A stretch of DNA of 8,295 nucleotides, taken from positions 1-8,295 of the forward strand of contig DATKEH010000314.1 of assembly GCA_035546355.1 (NCBI GenBank), in the 5' to 3' direction. Source of the stretch: DATKEH01 sp035546355. GTDB lineage: Bacteria > Acidobacteriota > Thermoanaerobaculia > Multivoradales > JAIOJS01. The translations under genes were made by a program, and so were the position numbers. Shown here one piece after another: positions 1 to 5,690 of the stretch. Each line of letters starts with the position of its first letter. Within the stretch, counting starts at the first letter, position 1. The notes below the pieces were generated by a model. It ran no database searches. It worked only from the letters and a program-made list of their open reading frames with translations, and was not told the DNA's origin.

Positions 1-105
1 CTGGATGGTCAGAAGATCCTCCTGAGTACTGCCGGGGGCCAGTCCGGCCAGCGGGAGTTGCTCCATGTCTTCGTCGGCTGGAAGTCGCGGCTCCCCCAGC
101 CGTGA
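1..105 (+). CDS. C-terminal end of a TolB/WD40-like beta-propeller protein (partial)
   Basis: The open frame enters from the left edge and stops at TGA 103-105, giving 34 residues. It starts LDGQKILLST, continues through a Gly/Gln-rich turn, and ends VFVGWKSRL followed by PQP. The layout 'DGQ-(K/R)-(I/F)-L', turn, hydrophobic strand, 'W-x-x-x-L' at the very end is the usual last blade of the TolB/WD40-like propeller proteins of Acidobacteriota, where 'DGQRFLVNT ... VVLNW' closes the chain. Such propellers are often fused to a serine/threonine kinase or a winged-helix regulator, but that part lies outside the window. Third codon positions are mostly G or C, which supports coding. The family call rests on this short tail only. 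A competing minus-strand frame covers the same bases but lacks a recognisable motif. Confidence 0.5.
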   Translation: MDGQKILLSTAGGQSGQRELLHVFVGWKSRLPQP

Positions 106-349
106 TCTCGCCAGGATTGCGTCGTCCGCGAACAGTGCTGCCGAGGGCGCGCGCTGCCTGCACCGCGTGTCGGGCTGGGCCTCGCGGTCGTGGTGGACCG
201 GGGGAGCGGGGGTGAGCTGATGAGCGAAGCGCTTCGCGGAAATGGGGGCTGGATGGGCGTCTCACGAACCCTACCGCCCGTGTATCCGCATCAGCTACGA
301 CCGCGGTGCTGCGGGAGATCCACATGACGCGACCCGTGACGCTCGCCAC
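106..349. other. Non-coding or unassigned stretch between convergent gene ends
   Basis: No convincing gene lies between the propeller stop at 105 and the PqiA-like remnant. Minus-strand frames here are open but Pro/Arg/Ser-rich and unlike a folded protein. The only clear structure is the perfect palindrome at 224-237. Confidence 0.4.
224..237. repeat. 14-base perfect palindrome
   Basis: GCGAAGCGCTTCGC is a perfect 7+7 palindrome with no loop, in the gap between two convergent gene ends. It could be a protein-binding site or part of a terminator. No T-tract follows on either strand, so its function is not shown. Confidence 0.35.
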
Positions 350-735
350 ATTGGCAGTTTCCATTCTGCCGTCCCAGCGCAGCGAGCCGAGCACCAGCAC
401 CAGGGCGAAGGCGCGAAACGCCGGGATGAGGATGGCGAAGGCCAGGAAACCGAGGGCGAACGGCCACCAGACGTCTTGGTAGATCACCGGCACGCTCGAC
501 ACCAGCCGCGTCTCCTCGAAGACGAGGTTACGGATGGTCGAGTGCATGCACGGCAGGAACACCGCCGCCGGCAGCAGCACCAGCATCGCCGTCGCGGCGA
601 CCAGGCTCAGCCCGAGACTGGTGGCGGCGCTGCGATCGAGCAGCCGACCAGCTCGCGAACCTCACTTCCCTCGACGGGAGCGAGATCGTCATCGAGCGGC
701 TCGAGGTAGAGCTCGGCTCGCTTCGCGGTGATTCT
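350..735 (-). pseudogene. PqiA-like integral membrane protein remnant (frameshifted, both ends unclear)
   Basis: On the minus strand one frame reads AELYLEPLDDDLAPVEGSE then VRELVG (about 714-646). It continues in another frame as LLDRSAATSLGLSLVAATA and two long hydrophobic segments around VLLPAAVFLPCM and WWPFALGFLAFAILIPAF. Helix, 'xLP', an extracytoplasmic loop with LVSSVPVIYQ, 'W-P-F-A', helix and 'IP' resemble one half of a paraquat-inducible protein A (PqiA) domain. That family consists of inner-membrane proteins that accompany MCE-type lipid transport proteins. The two frames join if one G is restored to the GG run complementary to 644-645. No start codon is evident; the upstream part would overlap the end of the VOC gene. 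After the second helix (about 370) the expected 'W-x-M-x-D' part of the family is absent. It is therefore either a truncated gene or poorly sequenced. The two-helix membrane character is firm; the family name is tentative. Confidence 0.4.
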
Positions 736-1120
736 AGCTTCCCACTGGCCCGATCCCCTCCAGCGGGCTGGCGTGGCGCGGTTCGTAGAGCAGCATCTCG
801 ACGCCGCCGGGCAGGCCGAGCATCACGGTGAGGCCGAAGCCCTCATCCTCCGGCTCGCCGCGCACTTCGACGCCCTTCTCCCGCAGCTCGGCGACGGTCG
901 CCGCGATGTCGTCGCACATCAGGGTGAGCTGATGGCGGCCACCGGACTCCCAGGTCGGGCCCTCCGGCGGGTGGACGCCGAGCTCGGCGGGCGGCAGGGC
1001 GAAGATCAGCCAGCCGTCGCCGGCGTCGACGTGCTGCCAGCCGAAGACGTCGCGCAGCGTGGCACGCAGCGCCTCCGGCTCGGTGCTGTAGAGGAGCGCG
1101 TGGGCGCCGATGATCGCCAT
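734..1120 (-). CDS. VOC (glyoxalase/bleomycin-resistance/dioxygenase fold) family protein
   Basis: This is a 128-residue protein, the normal length for a single-unit VOC protein (two beta-alpha-beta-beta-beta modules). The first strand is IIGAHALLYS. A helix with 'ALRATLRDVFGW' follows, then strands WLIFALPPAELGVHP. The second module begins HQLTLMCDD and ends in GGVEMLLYEPRH. Candidate metal ligands are His7, His50, His63 and Glu108, the places where glyoxalase I and extradiol dioxygenases bind a divalent metal. The actual substrate cannot be read from the sequence. ATG 1118-1120 lies 6 bases after the stop of the upstream gene, with no strong ribosome site, so translation is probably coupled. 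It is the third and last gene of the ketosynthase operon. It may be an enzyme acting on the operon's product or a self-resistance-type binding protein; both are inference. Confidence 0.8.
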   Translation of the reverse strand: MAIIGAHALLYSTEPEALRATLRDVFGWQHVDAGDGWLIFALPPAELGVHPPEGPTWESGGRHQLTLMCDDIAATVAELREKGVEVRGEPEDEGFGLTVMLGLPGGVEMLLYEPRHASPLEGIGPVGS

Positions 1121-1126
1121 CGCCGG

Positions 1127-1732
1127 TCAGCCGCGGCGGGGTGGGGCGCCCTTGGGGATCAGCCGGTAGCGCTCCTCGCAGAGCAGCAGCAGCGACTCGC
1201 CTCCGGCGAGGCGCATCTCGTTGGCGCTGACCAGGGTCATCGTCGTCTGGCCGCGGCCGAGCACGCCCTGGGCGCGGCTGCCGCGCAGCGTGCGGCCGGC
1301 CGCTCCCCGGCTCTCGGTGGTCAGGTGGGCGGGCACCTGGGCGCTCTGCCCGTCGAGGGTGACCTCGAAGACGAGGTCGGCCTCGAACCTGCCGGTCGCC
1401 GGATTGTAGTCGATCTTCGCCGGGCCGGCGAGCCGGGCGGCGTAGTCGCGGCCCTTCTTCGTCGTCGCCTGGAAGGCGAAGTCGCTGCCGATCTCGTGGC
1501 CGCTGGCGAGCTCGAGCAGGGTGGCCTCGAAGCGACGGTTGACCGGGCCGACCTCGTCGACCGCCTCCCACTGCCCGCTCTCGCCCTTCTCGAAGATCTC
1601 GATCCGGCTCTGCAGGTGGACGTCGAGCGGCTGGGTGACGGTGTCGGCGATGACCAGCGCGGCGGCGCCGAGCGCCACCAGGACGAGCGTCGCGACCAGG
1701 GCCGTGCGTCGCTGGACGGGGAGTCGGATCAT
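1127..1732 (-). CDS. Hypothetical membrane-anchored or exported protein in the ketosynthase operon
   Basis: The protein has 201 residues. A basic N-terminus (MIRLPVQRR) precedes a hydrophobic segment at about residues 10-30 (TALVATLVLVALGAAALVIA), which is either an uncleaved membrane anchor or a signal peptide cut after the Ala-rich part. The remaining 170 residues are soluble and rich in beta-strand-like stretches (VHLQSRIEIF, RFEADLVFEVTLDG, TTMTLVSANEMRL). They should lie outside the cytoplasmic membrane. I recognise no family. The start is fixed by AGGAGG at 1738-1743, five bases upstream. A longer open frame reaches back to 1972, but it runs antisense to the ketosynthase codons in the wrong frame and has no ribosome site. 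The gene begins one base after the ketosynthase stop codon, so the two are almost certainly co-translated. The C-terminus is basic (PKGAPPRRG). Confidence 0.75.
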   Translation of the reverse strand: MIRLPVQRRTALVATLVLVALGAAALVIADTVTQPLDVHLQSRIEIFEKGESGQWEAVDEVGPVNRRFEATLLELASGHEIGSDFAFQATTKKGRDYAARLAGPAKIDYNPATGRFEADLVFEVTLDGQSAQVPAHLTTESRGAAGRTLRGSRAQGVLGRGQTTMTLVSANEMRLAGGESLLLLCEERYRLIPKGAPPRRG

Positions 1733-1733
1733 C

Positions 1734-3008
1734 TCAGCCTCCTGTCGGTGGTTCGTGGTCCGGTGCGTCGAAAGCACCACAAGAATAATAGAAGCCGCCG
1801 AAACCGATCGAATGGACGAGGACGCGCGGCGTCGCCAGAGGCTCGAGGGCGGTGACCACGCGCAGCGGCCCGCACCGCGGATCGGTCGTCCGGTGGTTGA
1901 TCGTCGGCGGGATGCGCCGGCGGTCGATCGCCAGGCACGCGGCGGCGACCTGCAGGGCGGAGGAGCCGGCACCGTGCTGCCCGAGCATCGACTTGATCGA
2001 GTGGACCGGCAGGCGGGGGAAGGCGTCGCCGAAGACCTCGGCGAGAGCGCGCGCCTCGAGCGGGTCGTACTGCACCGACGAGGAGCCGTTGGCGTTGACC
2101 GCGCCGACCTCGTCGGGTGCCCAGCCGGCCTCGGCGAGCACCCCGCTGAGCACCCGCACGCAGGGGCCGAGGTCCTCGTCCGGCTCGTCCGGTGAGTAGG
2201 CGCGGCCGCGGCCGGCGGCGCAGACCGCGTGGGCGGCCACTCGGGCGAGCGGGCGCCGCCCCCGGCGCGCGGCGTGCGCGGCGCTTTCGAGGAGGAGGGC
2301 GGCGGCGCCCTCGCCGACCACGTTGCCGTCGCGGTCGACGTCGAAGGGCCGCGAGGCGGCGCCGGGGTCGTCCTCGAAGCGGGTGGCGAGCGCCCCGCAG
2401 GCGCCGAGCACGCGCAGCAGGTCGGGGAACACCTCGCAGTCGCTGCCGATCGCCAGCACCGCGTCGGCCTGGCCGCCGGCGATCAGGCGCAGCCCCTGGC
2501 CGACCGCGTCGAGGCCGGAGTTGCAGCCGGTGGTCAGGGTGAGCACCGGGCCGCGCAGGTCGAAGTGGGCGGAGACCAGGCAGGCGGCGAAGTGGTTGAA
2601 GAGGTGGAAGCCGCCGTCCGGGCGGATGCGCTCGGTGCCGGCGCGCCAGCGGTCGCGGGCGGCGAGGCCGTCGCCGAGGTTGCCGACCGAGGTGCCGACG
2701 CAGACGCCGACCCGGTCGCGGTCGAAGCCGTCGTCGCTCAGCCCGGCGTCCTCGAGGGCGAGGGCGGCGGCGGCGAGCGCCAACTGGGCCGGCCGCGGGC
2801 TGCGCCGCGCCAGGGCGGCGCCCTGCGGCAGGAACCGCGCCAGCCGGAAGTCCTTGACCTCGGCGGCGATCCGCGTCGGCGACTCCGCGACGTCGCAGAG
2901 CGTGATCGGGGCGAACCCGTGCACCCCCGCCTCGAGAGCGTTCCAGAAGTCGTCCGCTCCGCTGCCGATGGCGCTGACCGGGCCGACGCCGGTGACCACG
3001 ACCGTCAT
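1734..3008 (-). CDS. FabF-type beta-ketoacyl synthase with altered catalytic histidines
   Basis: The 424 residues are full length for a KAS II (FabF)-like condensing enzyme. The N-terminal half starts TVVVTGVGPVSAIG; Cys162 (LTLTTGCNSG) is the acyl-accepting nucleophile. The C-terminal half has FDVDRDGNVVGEGAAALLLE (222-241), NANGSSS (305-311), SIKSMLGQ (337-344) with the conserved Lys339, and the gating loop GFGG (402-405). In FabF the active site is Cys-His-His, in 'NAHGT' and 'KSMTGH'. Here these positions are Asn307 and Gln344, so both histidines that drive malonyl decarboxylation are missing. It may be a partner subunit resembling a chain-length factor, an acyltransferase-like ketosynthase, or an inactive paralogue. 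Chain-length factors usually lose the Cys, which is kept here. The start is certain: in-frame TAG at 3021-3023 lies just upstream and ATG 3006-3008 is the only start. It is the first gene of a three-gene operon. No acyl carrier protein or partner ketosynthase is in the window. Confidence 0.9.
   Translation of the reverse strand: MTVVVTGVGPVSAIGSGADDFWNALEAGVHGFAPITLCDVAESPTRIAAEVKDFRLARFLPQGAALARRSPRPAQLALAAAALALEDAGLSDDGFDRDRVGVCVGTSVGNLGDGLAARDRWRAGTERIRPDGGFHLFNHFAACLVSAHFDLRGPVLTLTTGCNSGLDAVGQGLRLIAGGQADAVLAIGSDCEVFPDLLRVLGACGALATRFEDDPGAASRPFDVDRDGNVVGEGAAALLLESAAHAARRGRRPLARVAAHAVCAAGRGRAYSPDEPDEDLGPCVRVLSGVLAEAGWAPDEVGAVNANGSSSVQYDPLEARALAEVFGDAFPRLPVHSIKSMLGQHGAGSSALQVAAACLAIDRRRIPPTINHRTTDPRCGPLRVVTALEPLATPRVLVHSIGFGGFYYSCGAFDAPDHEPPTGG
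1738..1743 (-). promoter_or_regulatory. Ribosome binding site AGGAGG inside the ketosynthase 3' end
   Basis: Read on the minus strand this is a full AGGAGG, five bases before ATG 1730-1732. It sits inside the last codons of the ketosynthase gene and decides the start of the membrane-anchored protein gene. Confidence 0.8.
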
Positions 3009-3243
3009 CGCCGCCCGATTCTACCCGGCGGCCTGCGGAGCTTTGGGCCGGACCGCTGCGGGGGCTGCGGCTGCAGCCAGGTGCGCTACTATGGCCATTA
3101 CTCCAATGTCGCTCGAGCCAAGCGAGGCTCGCGATCGCGGAATCGCGCTCGAGCGCGTCTCCTCGACGCACTGGGGCGCCGCGCCTCAGCGAACACGCCC
3201 AAAGCAAATCCCTATCCCCGACGTTCCCGGAGAGGAGCACCCG
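3009..3243. promoter_or_regulatory. Divergent intergenic region with promoters for both flanking units
   Basis: The ketosynthase operon leaves leftward from 3008 and the lipoprotein gene rightward from 3244, so promoters for both must lie here. An AT-richer island around 3090-3115 (TACTATGGCCATTACTCC) is the likeliest promoter area, but no -35/-10 pair is good enough to name. A perfect 10-base palindrome GGCTGCAGCC lies at 3069-3078. CGCGAT ... ATCGCG at about 3132-3149 could form a small hairpin. The plus-strand gene has a GAGGAG ribosome site at 3232-3237. Confidence 0.45.
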
Positions 3244-4381
3244 ATGACGCTCGACTCGGACTCGAACCAGATCCTGCCCCTGTCGTTCCTGCTGCTCACC
3301 TGCCTGGCCTGCGTCGCCGGGCCGCCAGGAGACGGGAGGGCGCCGCGGACGACACATCGGCGACTCCGCCGGCCGCGGCGACCGCCGACATCCGCTACCA
3401 CGAGTTCCGCGACCCGCAGAGCGGCGCGGTCCAGGCGGTGTCGCCGATCCCGGCCTCCTGGGAGGTGCATCCGCAGGGCTCGCCGGTGTTCATGACGGGC
3501 CCCGGCGGAATCCAGCTCTACCGCACGGAGACCACGCAGTTCGCCTGGGCGGACGATTCCTTCGCGCAGCAGACGGCGCGGCAGATGGGGCACCAGGTGA
3601 TGCCGCCGCTGCCGCTCGACCAGGTCCTCGCGCAGCTCGTCGAACCCGCCGCCCGCGCCCAGGGCAACCGCCTGCTGCGCTCGTATCCGGTGCCCGAGAT
3701 CGAGGGCTTCTGGCGGCGCTTCCAGGCCGGGATGATCCAGACCGGCAGCCAGCGGCAGGTCGGCGCCCTGGGCACCGAGTGGACGGACGAACGCGGGACG
3801 CGCACCTTCGTCTCCGTGGTGCAGTCGATCTACCGCCAGGGGCCGCCACCTTCTGGACGCTCCAGACCGCCAGCCTGGCGGCGCCGGAGGAGGTGTTCGA
3901 GGAGGCGCGCACCGCCTACCTCTACGCCGTCGGCAACACGCAAATCAACCCGCAGTGGCAGCAGATGGCGAACGGTCAACTGGTGGGCCAGTTGCGGCAG
4001 GACCAGGCCTTCCACGCGGACATGATGGCGAAGAGCCGGGCGGCCCACCAGCAGCGGATGGCGGCGATCGAGCAGGCGGGGAACGCCGCCCGTTCGGTCG
4101 GCCAGACCTACAGCGACATCCTCGACATCAGTCACTCCGGCTACTTGAACCGCGACTCGATCAACACCGCCGGCCACGCCAGCACCATCGACACGATCGG
4201 CGAGCGCACGGTGATCGGCAACCACGAGACCGGCGAGCACTACAACGTGCAGGCGGGAAGCCGGTACTACTGGGTCGGCAACGACGCCACCTACTTCGGG
4301 ACCGACAACCCCCTCTACGACCCCCGCACCGACCAACGGGTCAACGATGTCGTTTGGTCGAAGTTCGTCAACGAGCGCTGA
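3244..4381 (+). CDS. Exported probable lipoprotein of unknown family, interrupted by two one-base frameshifts
   Basis: The gene reads through three frames. ATG 3244, six bases after AGGAG, starts MTLDSDSNQILPLSFLLLTC, a hydrophobic signal with Cys20 and Cys23. The frame then changes near 3334-3341 and again at the GGGG run 3839-3842. Restoring one G at each place gives one continuous protein of about 379 residues, ending at TGA 4379-4381. After a low-complexity Ala/Pro/Thr linker comes a globular part (IRYHEFRDPQSGAVQAVSPI ... SWEV), then a helical Gln-rich middle (QWQQMANGQLVGQLRQDQAF), then a C-terminal tail with TGEHYNVQAGSRYYWVGN and GTDNPLYDPR. I know no named domain for it. The lipobox is imperfect and the N-terminus carries acidic, not basic, residues, so lipidation is uncertain. 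Either the gene is decaying or two G-run undercalls occurred. The well-preserved frame after each break favours undercalls. Confidence 0.7.
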
Positions 4382-4448
4382 CGCCGTGCCGCCGGCGGCC
4401 ACACTGCTGCGGCTCTGCATCCGGGCTCGCCACCAAGGGGGGCAAGAG

Positions 4449-4472
4449 CGGCGACGGGCGTGAACGTCGCCG
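4449..4472 (+). terminator. Hairpin after the lipoprotein gene
   Basis: CGGCGACG (4449-4456) pairs with CGTCGCCG (4465-4472) around an 8-base loop, 68 bases after the lipoprotein stop. It is followed by TGATCCCTCTTCTC, a poor U-tract. A second, loopless palindrome GCCGCCGGCGGC sits at 4388-4399, directly after the stop. It is a possible terminator or attenuating structure. Confidence 0.35.
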
Positions 4473-4536
4473 TGATCCCTCTTCTCGAGCTCCTGCGCGA
4501 TCCTGTGTAGAGGCGGAAGTCGAGATTCGGACAACG

Positions 4537-4542
4537 AGGAGG
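4537..4542 (+). promoter_or_regulatory. Ribosome binding site AGGAGG fixing the LysM-like protein start
   Basis: AGGAGG ends six bases before ATG 4549. It decides this start over an open frame that reaches back to 3955 through the preceding gene. Confidence 0.85.
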
Positions 4543-4548
4543 AGAACC

Positions 4549-5421
4549 ATGGGCGTAGGAAGTGTGGGAGTGGCGAGGATCCAATCGAGCTGGGACTCGA
4601 GCTTGACGGGGACGATCAAGGTGACGACGCGGAGGGCGACCACGGCCAGGGACCTGGCGCGGGATCTGGCCCTCCAGCATCCGGAGCTGCGAACCACGGA
4701 GGACCAGGCCCTCCTGGCCCTGCGACGCAGTCGGCCCGGTCTCGAGGGGAGCGACCGGATCCGCGGCGGAGAGAGCTTCGAGATCGACCTGAACCACGGG
4801 TTGGCAGACCGCCTGGGCGACGGCGCCCTGGAGTTTCACAAGAGCGTCGACCAGCAGGCGGGCCGCGTGGTGGACTCCTTCGAGAAGAGCAAGAAGGGGG
4901 TCGAGGACTGGTGGACCGGGAAGCGGACCGGGACCACCATGTCCGCGGCCAACATGGCCGACTGGACGACCACGGACAAGAAGAAGGTCGCGGAGGCGAT
5001 CGGGGAGCTCACCAAGGAGCCCAACAAGCCGCTGGCGGAGCGGGCGGGCGAGAAGGCGTTCTCGATGCTCGTAGACAAGCTGGACGACGTGATCGCTCCC
5101 GCGGCCAAGACTCCTCTCGCCCTCATGAAGAAGGCAGCCGAGGAGGGTCCGAAGGTCCTCCACTCTTCGTTGCAGGAGGCGAGGTTCGCCAACCACGTGG
5201 CGGATCTGCGGGAGTACGTGAGCTCTCCCGAGATGAAGGCTCAGTTCCCCGACGGGATCACCGTGAACGAGCTCCACGACCGGTTGAACGACCACCAGTA
5301 CCTCGGTGACGGACCCTCCGCGCGACTGGCCCAGAACAGCGCGAAGCCAGAGAAGCTGGCCGCGGTCGTCATGGTCTACATGGCCGCCTTCGAATCGGAG
5401 GGCCGAGTACGGCTGCGCTGA
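4549..5421 (+). CDS. Hypothetical soluble protein with a LysM-like N-terminal segment
   Basis: The protein has 290 residues, no signal peptide, no membrane segment and no cysteine. Residues about 22-81 look like a divergent LysM unit: opening strand TIKVTTRRATTARDLARDL, a second helix with ALLALRRSRPGL, then GSDRIRGGESFEIDL. This matches the family's 'strand, T-x-x-x-I-A helix, N-P-x-L, I-x-x-G-x-x-L-x-I' order. LysM binds peptidoglycan or chitin-type sugars; in phage and contractile-tail systems it also acts as an assembly module. The rest is mainly charged helix (VDSFEKSKKGVEDWWTGKR, KKKVAEAIGELTKEPNK, LRE ... ELHDRLNDHQYLG). I do not recognise it. The absence of an export signal means a wall-binding role would need a dedicated secretion route, so an effector or structural protein is possible but not shown. 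It lies 167 bases after the lipoprotein gene, in the same direction. Confidence 0.75.
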   Translation: MGVGSVGVARIQSSWDSSLTGTIKVTTRRATTARDLARDLALQHPELRTTEDQALLALRRSRPGLEGSDRIRGGESFEIDLNHGLADRLGDGALEFHKSVDQQAGRVVDSFEKSKKGVEDWWTGKRTGTTMSAANMADWTTTDKKKVAEAIGELTKEPNKPLAERAGEKAFSMLVDKLDDVIAPAAKTPLALMKKAAEEGPKVLHSSLQEARFANHVADLREYVSSPEMKAQFPDGITVNELHDRLNDHQYLGDGPSARLAQNSAKPEKLAAVVMVYMAAFESEGRVRLR

Positions 5422-5466
5422 GCCCACACAACATGCCTGGCAACCTGTCCGGCATCCCGCGCTGCG

Positions 5467-5483
5467 CCGCCGCACCGCGGCGG
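5467..5483 (+). terminator. GC-rich hairpin after the LysM-like protein gene
   Basis: CCGCCGC (5467-5473) and GCGGCGG (5477-5483) form a 7-pair stem with a 3-base loop, about 45 bases after the stop codon at 5421. No T-run follows, so it is at best a weak intrinsic terminator. It does separate this gene from the promoter of the next. Confidence 0.4.
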
Positions 5484-5583
5484 GTCGGCCGGTGCCTGGG
5501 GTTGCCGCCGCATGGTTTGTCTCGAAGGCGCGACCGCAGGCATCGCAATCTTGGGACACCTGACTCGAAATCCTCGGTAAGTG

Positions 5584-5626
5584 CTTGCAAAGTTTGATCC
5601 TATACATCGGCACGCCACTTGCAAAG
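5584..5626 (+). repeat. Nine-base direct repeat CTTGCAAAG around the promoter
   Basis: CTTGCAAAG occurs at 5584-5592 and 5618-5626, start to start 34 bases apart. The second copy overlaps the -12 element of the probable sigma-54 promoter. It could be coincidence or a regulator site. Confidence 0.35.
5608..5623 (+). promoter_or_regulatory. Probable sigma-54 (RpoN) promoter
   Basis: CGGCACG (5608-5614), four bases (CCAC), then TTGCA (5619-5623). The RpoN consensus is TGGCACG-N4-TTGC(A/T), so there is one mismatch, T to C at the first base. The invariant GG (5609-5610) and GC (5621-5622) are separated by exactly 10 bases, as RpoN needs for its -24/-12 contacts. Transcription would start near 5634, leaving a leader of about 57 bases before GTG 5691. 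Such promoters require an AAA+ enhancer-binding activator; none is encoded in the window. This was found by eye and needs a genome-wide check. Confidence 0.6.
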
Positions 5627-5678
5627 GCGCCAAGTCGCCTCATCAACGCCAACGGGGCACCCCGCCCCAGCAACCGAC

Positions 5679-5685
5679 AAGGAGG
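5679..5685 (+). promoter_or_regulatory. Ribosome binding site AAGGAGG fixing a GTG start
   Basis: AAGGAGG ends five bases before GTG 5691. The next in-frame start upstream (ATG 5619) lies inside the -12 promoter element, lacks a ribosome site and would bury the signal peptide, so GTG 5691 is preferred. Confidence 0.8.
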
Positions 5686-5690
5686 GGACC

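Noticed and set aside
1..66. Minus-strand ATG frame starting MEQLPLAGL and leaving the window
   Set aside because: It reads passably, but there is no ribosome site and no motif, and the plus-strand propeller tail with its stop codon is a better explanation.
242..709. 155-codon plus-strand open frame
   Set aside because: The product is His/Arg/Gln-rich and repetitive. The opposite strand encodes two clear membrane helices over the same bases.
230..728. 10-base direct repeat CGCTTCGCGG at 230-239 and 719-728 flanking the PqiA-like remnant
   Set aside because: A possible insertion footprint, but GCTTCGCGG also occurs near 8060 and the motif is ordinary for this base composition; there are no terminal inverted repeats.
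728..1855. 375-codon plus-strand open frame
   Set aside because: It is antisense to the VOC and anchored-protein genes, Arg/Ala/Glu/Gly-rich and without any motif, as expected of a high-GC shadow.
1729..3357. Long open frame of 542 codons on the minus strand
   Set aside because: It is an Arg/Pro-rich alternative frame of the ketosynthase region, with no motif and no ribosome site. The ketosynthase frame explains the same bases.
2229..4025. 598-codon plus-strand open frame
   Set aside because: Its first part is antisense to the ketosynthase. Only the part after about 3341 is real, as the middle of the frameshifted lipoprotein gene.
3955..4548. Upstream extension of the LysM-like protein frame
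   Set aside because: It overlaps the lipoprotein coding sequence in another frame and is Arg/Pro/His-rich. AGGAGG at 4537-4542 marks the real start.
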